From contig JAWKTT010000014.1 in the NCBI GenBank assembly GCA_041398965.1, positions 62,001 through 126,000 on the forward strand: a stretch of 64,000 bases of DNA, given 5' to 3'. The stretch is from JAWKTT01 sp041398965. Lineage in GTDB: Bacteria > Planctomycetota > Planctomycetia > Planctomycetales > Planctomycetaceae. Positions 26,509-34,800 of this stretch are shown in pieces (the first letter of the stretch is position 1; each line of letters starts with the position of its first letter). Both the position numbers and the translations under genes were made by a program. Under the pieces are notes generated by a model. That model was given only the letters and a program-made list of their open reading frames with translations, ran no database searches and was not told the origin of the DNA.

Positions 26509-27517
26509 GTGCGCTATTGCCTGCCGAAGACGAATGGAGGGGAACAGTGTCGATCAGTTTGGCAATCACCGAGTCGGGAGTCATCCCCTCCGCTTCGGCA
26601 TTGTACGACAGGACGATTCGGTGCCGTAACACCGGAGCCGCCAACGAGCGGATGTCCTCGATGTCGACCTCCGGACGCCCCGAAAGGGCAGCTTTCGCCT
26701 TGGCGGCTTGAATCAGCGACTGTCCGCCGCGTGGTCCGACACCCCAGAGAATCCAGTTCTTGACGAAGGCCGGAACCTTCTCGTCGTCGCGACGAGTCGC
26801 CCGGACCAGTTCCATGACATAGTCAACCAGGAGATCACTGATCGGGATGCGGCGAACGAGTTTCTGGAGTTCAAGTACCTCTTCTGCCCCGAGAACTGGC
26901 TGAGGATTGCCACTATCAAAACCGGACATCATTCGGTAAATCTGACGCTCTTCGTCCCGTGTGGGGTACTTGACGAGAACCTTCATCAGGAAGCGGTCGA
27001 GTTGAGCTTCTGGCAGCGGATAAGTCCCCTCTTGCTCGATCGGGTTTTGTGTGGCGAGCACGAAGAAGGGCGACGGCAGTGGATAGTGATGCATTCCTGC
27101 TGTGACGTTCTTTTCCTGCATCCCCTGCAACAGAGCCGCTTGCGTCTTGGGAGGGGTACGGTTGATCTCATCGGCCAACAATAAGTTGGTGAAGATCGGT
27201 CCTTTCACAAACTTGAATTCCCGCTCCCCGGTCGAACGATCTTCGTAAAGCACTTCTGTTCCGGTAATGTCCGACGGCATCAGATCGGGGGTAAACTGAA
27301 TCCGTCCGAAATCGAGGGACAGCGATTTGGCCAGCGTACTGACAAGCAATGTCTTGGCGAGTCCGGGAACCCCTTCCAAGATACAGTGCCCCCCGGCAAA
27401 GATCGACACGAGCAGTTGCTCCACCGTCGCCTCTTGACCGACCACAACAGTCGAGACTTGTTCCCGAATCTGTTGTTGTGCAGCGTTCAGTTTTTCAAGA
27501 GATTCGATCTCAGACAT
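26483..27517 (-). CDS. MoxR-type AAA+ ATPase
   Basis: 344 residues from ATG 27517 (open to 27586, but the extra 23 residues look unlike protein). Seen: VVGQEATVEQLLVSIFAGGH, Walker A GVPGLAKT, Walker B LLLADEINRTPPKTQAALL, sensor NPIEQEGTYPLPEAQLDRF, and the sensor-2 part GPRGGQSLIQAAKAKAAL. It is a complete MoxR subfamily AAA+ protein that couples ATP hydrolysis to remodelling of client complexes, and is translationally coupled to the DUF58 partner. Confidence 0.95.
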   Translation of the reverse strand: MSEIESLEKLNAAQQQIREQVSTVVVGQEATVEQLLVSIFAGGHCILEGVPGLAKTLLVSTLAKSLSLDFGRIQFTPDLMPSDITGTEVLYEDRSTGEREFKFVKGPIFTNLLLADEINRTPPKTQAALLQGMQEKNVTAGMHHYPLPSPFFVLATQNPIEQEGTYPLPEAQLDRFLMKVLVKYPTRDEERQIYRMMSGFDSGNPQPVLGAEEVLELQKLVRRIPISDLLVDYVMELVRATRRDDEKVPAFVKNWILWGVGPRGGQSLIQAAKAKAALSGRPEVDIEDIRSLAAPVLRHRIVLSYNAEAEGMTPDSVIAKLIDTVPLHSSSAGNSAHVQRVLQS

Positions 27518-27543
27518 GGAGAACCGGGGAATGAAGGTGATGC

Positions 27544-27573
27544 CCCGTGTCGAACACGAATGCTCGACACGGG
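27544..27573 (-). terminator. Hairpin after the Gfo/Idh/MocA gene
   Basis: Perfect 10-bp inverted repeat CCCGTGTCGA / TCGACACGGG (27544-27553 and 27564-27573), 10-base loop, in the gap between the oxidoreductase stop and the moxR-like start on the - strand. There is no T-run, so it may be a factor-dependent terminator or a processing hairpin. Confidence 0.5.
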
Positions 27574-27604
27574 TCTGGTAAGGCAACGTCTTAACGGGAG
27601 GTCA

Positions 27605-28915
27605 TCAAACGAACTTGGTGACACCTGGCCTTGGGACAGATCGAAACTCGACTGGGCTGTTCCAGCCATCGTTGATTTCCGGAACCAGTTTCTCGGTTGC
27701 GGCAAGTGCCTGCTCCCAAGTGATCTGCTTTCCAGTGTAACCTGCGGTGCGTCCCATGATGGCCATTAATGTGCTTTGCACCATGCGGTCACCATCGTTG
27801 ACGACGTCTCCTCGACGGATGTGCTGGAAGAGGAAGTCGTGCTCCAGTTGATACATACTGGGGGTGTTCCCTTCATACCTCCAGGCGTTTTCGCCGGTGA
27901 TATACACGCCGCGAGCGATGTTGGCCTGCCCCTTGCTCCCGAGGATGTAACAGTTATTTTCGCCGTAACAGCCGGTAATCTGACGCTGCGAAATTGAAGC
28001 GCGTGTTCCGTCCGGCCAAACGTAGTCGACCTGAACATGGTCAAAGATGTCCCCCCCTTCGGAGGGAATCTGTCGACCCCCAACAGCCGAGCAGGACGCA
28101 GGCGGCGTATCTCCTTTGGCCCAGGCAATCCAGTCAACAGTGTGGCAGGCCTGTTCGACGAGTCCGTCGCCTGAGATCCAGGTGAAGTTGTACCAGTTCC
28201 GAAGCATCCACTCTAAGTCGGTGACGTTCTCGCCACGACGACTCGCCGCCTGCATCGGACGGACGGGACCTGTCAGATAAGTCCCTAGCACCGACAAGAC
28301 ATCGCCGATGTCTCCATTGAGGACGCGCTTAAACATCTCCGCCCGGGGAATGTCGTAGCGCCAGCAGAATCCAGCAAGCACGGAAATTGGTTTCGTCTTC
28401 GAGAGTCGAACCGTCTCCATCACCGATTTCACCCCATCGAAATCGGTCGCCATGGGCTTCTCGATAAAGATGTGTTTGCCCGCTTCAACAGCCGCCTTGA
28501 AGTGGGGAGGCCGAAATCCGGGAGGGGTACACAACAGGACGACATCGCAGGAATCGATCACCTTCTGATAGGCATCGAACCCGACAAACCGATGTTCTTC
28601 GTCGACGGCGATACGGTCTGCCACCCCTTTATTTCTGGCGAGGCTGCCGAGCGACGATTCGATCCGCTCGGGGAAGACATCCCCCATGGCGACGAGCTTC
28701 GTGTTCTTATCTGCGGTGAGCGCGTTCTCTGCCGCTCCGGTTCCGCGTCCCCCACAACCGACCAAACCAATCCGCAGTATTTCGTCCCCATCGGCGTATG
28801 CTCGAGCTGCTCCCGGCATCGAAGCGGCCAGTGCCCCCAAGGCCATCGCCCCCGCCCCCTGTTTCAGAAATTGTCGCCGACTGGCAGCGTTCATTTCGGT
28901 CTGCTGTTGATTCAT
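27605..28915 (-). CDS. Tat-exported Gfo/Idh/MocA family oxidoreductase
   Basis: 436 residues from ATG 28915. Twin-arginine signal SRRQFLKQGAGAMALGALAAS, then the NAD(P)-binding Rossmann start LRIGLVGCGGRGTG, the HIFIEKPMATDFDG (EKP) motif, and a C-terminal alpha/beta domain with WGDGLVEQACHTVDWIAWA-like and GSKGQANIARGVYITG blocks. Planctomycetes carry dozens of such secreted, cofactor-preloaded dehydrogenases thought to act on sugars; the substrate is not readable. Upstream lies a 721-base gap. Confidence 0.93.
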   Translation of the reverse strand: MNQQQTEMNAASRRQFLKQGAGAMALGALAASMPGAARAYADGDEILRIGLVGCGGRGTGAAENALTADKNTKLVAMGDVFPERIESSLGSLARNKGVADRIAVDEEHRFVGFDAYQKVIDSCDVVLLCTPPGFRPPHFKAAVEAGKHIFIEKPMATDFDGVKSVMETVRLSKTKPISVLAGFCWRYDIPRAEMFKRVLNGDIGDVLSVLGTYLTGPVRPMQAASRRGENVTDLEWMLRNWYNFTWISGDGLVEQACHTVDWIAWAKGDTPPASCSAVGGRQIPSEGGDIFDHVQVDYVWPDGTRASISQRQITGCYGENNCYILGSKGQANIARGVYITGENAWRYEGNTPSMYQLEHDFLFQHIRRGDVVNDGDRMVQSTLMAIMGRTAGYTGKQITWEQALAATEKLVPEINDGWNSPVEFRSVPRPGVTKFV

Positions 28916-29636
28916 TGAAGCAATCTCCACGCGCGAAAAGAGTCAGGAAACTTTCTCCATGGGCACAAGGCGGCCTTCGACTCACCGTGCCGATGTCACC
29001 AGTAATGTAAGGGACGGCCCAAGCGGACGTCCAGCATACTCTTTGGTAAACCCAGATATGTCCCGATTTCAGATTGGCTGCACAGGGAAGAAATGTTGAC
29101 TTCCTTCGCCCCAAGACGGCTCGCCGTTGCCGAACTCGTTATTGGACATCGGCTGATTGGGCGACACGACAGACGACGCTACGAAGACGCGAACCCGCAC
29201 AGATCCCAGGATGACCAGCGAGTCTCAATGGCAGGCCAATGCGCCGCCACTTCTCCAATCGTGAAGAGTTCATGCAAAGACGATGAGCCATCGAGACTTG
29301 GCAACTCCCCGTCGCGGACACGACGTTCCACGAATCTGTCCACAGCACCCGCACAGACGACGCCATTTCGTCTTACGTGCCAACATCGACCATCGCGAAA
29401 TCAACGCCGCCCAGGAATTCAAGGACTCCCCGCCCCACGACAAACACCTCCCTCAACCCCAACAGACTCTCTCAACGTCCGAGCGTCCTGAAGACTGACA
29501 AGCCCATTTTTTCGAAATATTCGTGCGTTAGAGTCGATGCCTGCTGGAGAGATGTCGCTTGCAAGTTTCTATCAAGGGTTTATCATACGCACCGCAACGA
29601 GGTGAGTCGCCGCAAGTCATTGCAGCACAAATCTCT
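28916..29636. other. Intergenic, no gene seen
   Basis: 721 bases between the oxidoreductase gene and tRNA-Arg. Short open frames exist on both strands but have skewed Arg/Pro/Thr-rich translations and no recognisable motif. It may hold decayed material from the adjoining island. Confidence 0.4.
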
Positions 29637-29710
29637 GCACCCCTAGCTCAATTGGATAGAGCGTCGGTCTACGAAGCCGAAGGTTGCAGGTTCGATTCCT
29701 GCGGGGTGTA
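29637..29710 (+). tRNA. tRNA-Arg (anticodon ACG)
   Basis: Complete cloverleaf: acceptor 29637-29643 (GCACCCC) with 29703-29709 (GGGGTGT), D stem GCTC/GAGC, anticodon stem TCGGT/GCCGA with loop CTACGAA (anticodon ACG at 29671-29673), T arm GCAGG-TTCGATT-CCTGC, discriminator A at 29710. CCA is not encoded. A dead integrase begins about 100 bases downstream on the same strand, so this tRNA is a probable integration site for the island that follows. Confidence 0.95.
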
Positions 29711-29815
29711 CTTAAATTGCGACGATCGTTGCAGTGATTGCCCCAAGCGATGGGGCCGCCAAAGCAGTAACCGCTGCTAAACCGCCACCAACCAGGCGTT
29801 TCAGACGGCTGGATT

Positions 29816-30527
29816 GTGGTTCTTTTTTGTCAACCTGAACGGTTTTTGCGGCGGATTGTCTGTCTGAACCGTGGTTTCGGAAGTCGAAAAAAGCGTTGGT
29901 GCGTCGAGTTCGATGGCAGGCAGGTCAATCTGAGAACGGACCGAACGGAGGCATTTCGGCGGTTCCACGAGTTGATGGCTCGTCTGGAAGCGCCGAGTCA
30001 ATTGGCTCGCACATCGGCGTTTTCGCTTCCCGAGATCGTGGACCATTTTCTCGACTGGGTGCAGCGGAACCGGGCAGCTGACACCTTTGAGTGGTATCGC
30101 TACCGTTTGGAACGGCTCTGTCAGATTTACCCGACGATGGCGGCTGAGCGATTGCGTCCGTTTCACGTCGAGGAAATGGGTCAACCGTTACGAGTTGTCG
30201 ATCACCTCGCGTCGCAACTACCTGCGATCGGCGAAACGGTGCTTCAGCTGGTCTCGAAAACAGGGATACCTCGCGACCGATCCAATCGCTGACATGGAAG
30301 TCCCACGAGCGGAGCGTCGAGAATTCTCGATCTCGGATGCAGACTTCCAGCAGTTGTTGACCTACGTCCGGAATCCCGAATTGGCCGACCTCCTCACGGT
30401 CAGCTAGCTGACCGGTTGTCGTCCGCAGGAGTCGCTCATCGTCGAGGCAGGTCACGTCGATGTCGTGAACCAACGCTGGGTCTTCAAGGTCGCTCAGTCA
30501 GGAGAGAGAATGGAACATAGAGTATGA
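29816..30527 (+). pseudogene. Broken site-specific integrase (tyrosine recombinase) remnant
   Basis: The first frame gives KKRWCVEFDGRQVNLRTD, EAFRRFHELMA and a SAM-like core-binding domain (IVDHFLDWVQRNRAADTFEWYRYRLERL...RPFHVEE). At about 30170-30176 it shifts to another frame: KWVNRYELSITSRRNYLRSAKRCFSWSRKQGYLATDPIADMEVP, ELADLLTVS, then an in-frame TAG at 30405-30407, then LTGCRPQESLIVEAGHVDVVNQRWVF. The CRPQES block carries the catalytic Arg region of planctomycete integrases. The rest of the catalytic domain (H-x-x-R, Tyr) is missing, so it is truncated as well as frameshifted. Its place behind tRNA-Arg marks one edge of an island. Confidence 0.8.
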
Positions 30528-30556
30528 CCATCTAATCACAGAGAGTGGTCATCAGG

Positions 30557-31078
30557 TCAATCGGCGAACAACTTCGATAGTTTGGGGTACTGCATTCCGA
30601 AGTCCCCAGCGTCTTCGCGAAAGGGTTCGTCAGGCGGCGTTTCGCCGAGATTGCTGCCCCACGATTGAGGAAAGTCGTCGAGATCGGATTCGTCCTTTCC
30701 GAGCTTTTCGGCCCAGACGAGCATAGCCGGGTTGGAAAACGACAATGTTGATGACCGGTCCTTGCGGGTGACCACTTCTGACAGGGAATCGGGATCGTCG
30801 ATTGCGCTGGAATAGATGTGCTCGCCCTGGGCAACGAGCCAGCATCGAAAGTCCCAGAAGCCGTCATCGGAACAGCCATTACCTATCAACCAGGCTGCTC
30901 CCCACAAGCGATAAAAGAACGCCTCCCTCACAAAATGGCCGAACCATTCGTTGAATGAAACGATTTCATCAGAATCAAGCTTCATCAGCAGGCGTTGAAG
31001 TCTCCTCTCCTGTTGTCGGGGGCCGGAATTGTCTTCACTGCTACGGGCGATGATGTGCCAGAAATCAGATGCGGTCAC
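30557..31078 (-). CDS. DUF4240 domain protein
   Basis: 173 residues from a GTG at 31078 (VTASDFWHIIARS). The DUF4240 pattern is clear: DFWHII, LDSDEIVSFNEWFGHF, FYRLWGAAWLIGNGCSDDGFWDFRCWLVAQGEHIYSSAI, DPDSLSEVV. The family is small and cytosolic, and is often found near toxin/immunity loci, which could fit this island; function unproven. Its start overlaps the end of the upstream small gene by 14 bases, suggesting one operon. Confidence 0.75.
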   Translation of the reverse strand: MTASDFWHIIARSSEDNSGPRQQERRLQRLLMKLDSDEIVSFNEWFGHFVREAFFYRLWGAAWLIGNGCSDDGFWDFRCWLVAQGEHIYSSAIDDPDSLSEVVTRKDRSSTLSFSNPAMLVWAEKLGKDESDLDDFPQSWGSNLGETPPDEPFREDAGDFGMQYPKLSKLFAD

Positions 31079-31400
31079 TTGAATCACCGGTTTGGTTGTG
31101 ACTAAGAAGTTGCCAGTCGAACCGTGGCGTGATGACCGTGAGCGACCCCTCATCGCCAGCGACGAGGTATTCGTGCACATCGCGAAAGAAATCGTGCTTC
31201 CTGACCTCTGCGGAATTCTCAACCAAATACACGCCGCAGTCCGGACAGCTTCCGGTCGCTTCCCACTCGACAAGCAGGTTTTCGTAGGTAGCTAATTCCG
31301 ATTTCAACAGCGTGCAGTCGTAGTCTTCAGGTTCCCACGAATCGCTTCGCCCGATCGCTGACCGGTTCGTCACGCATGACAGTTCTGGAAACGTGATCAC
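31065..31400 (-). CDS. Hypothetical small acidic protein
   Basis: 111 residues, acidic, with CPDCGVYLVEN as the only distinctive block. No signal peptide. It overlaps the DUF4240 gene by 14 bases. No family recognised. Small acidic proteins in such places are often immunity or antitoxin proteins, but nothing here shows that. Confidence 0.5.
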   Translation of the reverse strand: MITFPELSCVTNRSAIGRSDSWEPEDYDCTLLKSELATYENLLVEWEATGSCPDCGVYLVENSAEVRKHDFFRDVHEYLVAGDEGSLTVITPRFDWQLLSHNQTGDSSDRI

Positions 31401-31438
31401 AATTTTCTAGGCGTTGATGTTGGTCATTTCATTGTCGC

Positions 31439-31780
31439 TCATTGAAGTTGTGAGTGAACAACAAGAGGGCCAGCAGCGGTCAGTAGTTTCTGAACCTCCC
31501 GCAATTTGAAGTCCCGCGAATCACGACGTCCCCCCCAAGGGACCTCGGCTCCTCGACGAATTCCCACATCTTTGACATCGGGCAACTCCTGCTGAGCCGT
31601 CCAGAATATGATGTCCTCCTTTCCGAAAAACCGTAGCATGTCATGAAGAACCGGGCCAACCCATCGTCCGAAGTCAGCTGGGAAATCGCGGTGAAGCACA
31701 AACCAACTCCCGACTTCGGCCCCACACCCGTCGGTCCATCATCGCTGCCAGTTCAGTGAAATCCTCAGGGATTCGCTCAT
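31439..31780 (-). pseudogene. Frameshifted small gene, unknown family
   Basis: A good protein-like stretch (VGSWFVLHRDFPADFGRWVG, VLHDMLRFFGKEDIIFWTAQ, VGIRRGAEVPWGG, LTAAGPLVVHSQL) is open from about 31735 to 31439. Upstream, the same frame has a TGA, while the adjacent frame reads NERIPEDFTELAAM, which looks like its natural N-terminal part. A one-base change near 31735-31740 would join them. I do not recognise the family. Confidence 0.4.
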
Positions 31781-31868
31781 TTTACTGGTTGCCGCGGAAA
31801 TCAGATACTCTGCGCCCGTCCTGTGTATCTAACTCGCATCCCCCTGTTGCAACCGCTATGCAGAGGGA

Positions 31869-34800
31869 TTACTCATCGCCGCCACTCTCAGCCGGAATCT
31901 GCCCCGTCACCCGCAGAATCTCCTCCGCTTCATCGAGCGAGACGCGTCGATTGCCGTAGTGAACTTGCAAAAAGTCGACTTTGCCAGAGTCTTCGGCTGC
32001 AATAATTCTTCCAGTTTCCGACAGTTCCGCACCGTATGCCCGCGAACCTGCCTGCCAGATTCCAACTGCGGAATGACAATCGCGATGCCGTAGAACGACA
32101 CTGCTATCGGACGTGGCCATATGAAACCCCTTCACTGCATTGGTTCTCGCGTGCATTTCATCCCACCAAGAATTGGCATCCTCACTTGCGATCACAGAGA
32201 TACAGGCTCCGTTTTTAACGTTCCACACCCTAACCTCACCACTCAGGTCCTCGGACACCAAATCGCCGTCCGGACTTAGGGTGACTCCGATTATCTCGTC
32301 TCCATGCCCATCCAGCACATGCACACACTTGCAGCGGTTTGCGTCCCAGATCCTTATTGTTCGGTCCCGCGACCACGAAACGAACAGTCCATTGGCCTGG
32401 GCAATGACCCCTACTACCAGACGGGTGTGCCCCTCGAAGACGGCCTCACACGATAGCCGCGCCATGTTCCACATGCAAATATCTCCGTAACGGTCTCCCC
32501 ATGCAAGCACCCTTGTTCCATCAAGTGCGAGTAGTCCATTGATTTTGCTGTGCGACTTTGCCACGGACACCGCAGACTCTTCCGGAAGTCCCCACAGGCA
32601 AATGGTCCCATCCCAAGAAGCAGAAACAATTCTCCCGTCTTGCAAGACCAGTGCTCTTGAAATCGAATCGTCATGCCCAACAAGAGTATTAAGGCATTCA
32701 CCGTTCAGGACGTTCCACACTTTCAAAGTGCCGTCCTTTGAGTAGGACAAGAGGTGATCCGCATCTAAACTCAACACGCCGAGAACCCAGTCTCGATGCC
32801 CATGGAAAGCGTTCCGACAGATTCCGGACTCAGGATCCCAAGTGCGGAGAGTCCCATCTTCCGAGTAAGTTACCACGCAATCGCATCCAAGTTGCCTGAG
32901 ACCGATAACAGGTCCCAAGTGTCGCTCGCACGCCGACGGATCCAGTAGGTTGTCCGTTTCCCAAACTCGCAGCGATCCATTACTATCCCATGAAACGACT
33001 TCGTGGTACTCAGTCTCAATTGCACCTTCGACCCTCCTGCCATGGCCTAATAGTGTCAATTCACACGAACCATTGATTTCATCCCATACTCTCAGGACAT
33101 TCTGACTTCTAACCCATGAAAGTATGCGGTTGCAACCAACAGGGATCGCTTCAATGTCGGCCGAGGAGTACGGAGCTACTGAATGACTAGCGGTTCTAGA
33201 CACTCGCTTGCCTGAGGTGTCCCACACTTCGATTGTTCTGGAATGGCGATGCACCACAAAAAAGTTCCCGGATGGGAGTGGGCGAGCATAAAGCAAGTCG
33301 TTCTTCTCAAAAGTCAATGCAACTTCGCAGCACTGATGTTCTAGACTCACAACGCAAAGAACATCGTCAAGTGTCGACCATGTAATTACCTGACCGTTCG
33401 GTAGAATCTGAATACGATCCGGTGCTCTGAAACGGTTAAGTCGGACTGTAATAGACTCGCTTGTCTGAAGGTTTGTGGCAACCAGCATGCCCTTGCAGGC
33501 AACGCAATACAGGTAATCGCCGGTTGCAGTTTCCAAGACAGTAGAACACGAAAACTCACCGTTGCGACTTGGCCCTTTAAATGATCCAATTCCATCGAGT
33601 GTTCCTGGATTCCACACGTGAGCGTCACAGTTGTTCCACGTAATTAGACCAAGCCCGTCGACAATCCTTGCACCAAGCGCGAGCGTCTGGACACTGGCAA
33701 TTGATTCTTTGGTGCCTGTTTCCCACAAACGGAGCGTGCCATCTTTCGACCATGTAACAAACCTATTTGGCGAAGTTGAAATGGCGCCGTAAATTTGGTC
33801 GGTGTGTCCTACGTGCGTGTTTTCGACGGAGTTGTTCATCGTATTGAACAGATGGAGCAAGTGGTTATCTGTGACGAGCAGAAGTCGATGTGCCCCAATC
33901 TCTACGACCTCCGTGATGTGATCGACCTCATCCAAGAGAAACTCGTTAAGGCAGTCACCGCTATCCAGAGAAAATGCACGCATTTCAGTCCCTGAGATGT
34001 GTGAGTGTGTCCAGTGGGGGGACCACGATGCGACACGTCGACCCGTAAGCAGTTTTACCCCTTCGATCGAACTCGAGTGCCCTTCGAGAACAATGCGACA
34101 CGGATCGCGGTTGACGTACTGTTGTCTGCGAATGTGCTTCAGCCAGAACCAATTGCAGCGCCCTTCGGCCAACCACTGCTCTGCGGCCTGCGTCAACGGG
34201 CTGTTGTCGGCATGTTCTGTGGCCAGTTGCAGGAAGATCTTGTGACAGGTGTTGTCTTCCAATCCACGGCGAAAAATGTGGCCCATCTCTTGAAAGAAGT
34301 CGGACCAGATTTCAATACTCTCGACAAGTTGGCTAGGGGCTAAGATACGTAATGTGAGGTAGTCTTCGAATGCGGTTTCCAGCAGGCCGTTGCGGAGTTT
34401 GTTGATCAGGAAGGGGAAGTTGGTCAGTAGGTCGGCGGCGGTCTTGTATTCCTTCGCAGCACAGTAGTGAGGGATGCATTCCGAAAAGCCTCTCTGGGCG
34501 GTTGTTTCCCATTCGTTATCGGCATTATCCCCTTTGGCCTTTTTCTCGAAATACCTAGCGAGGCGGCGGTGCGGATTCCAGTCGACGGTATCGACGTATT
34601 CCTGTTTGATCCACTCAGCGACGCGGCGGTGGTGGATGGTGAGGACGTTCGCCCCGGGGGCGGAGCGTTCGACGAGATAGGGAGACAGGTCCGAGCGGAG
34701 GCGGGACCAGAGAGCTTGAGGAATTCGGGGAGGATTGGCTGGTAACAGATGCTTGTTCTTCCGGCTATCGTCGTCGAGTTGCTTCTTGAAGTCTGGATCG

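Noticed and set aside
29738..29756. GCCCC/GGGGC hairpin just after tRNA-Arg as a terminator
   Set aside because: Only 5 paired bases and no T-run; too weak to call.
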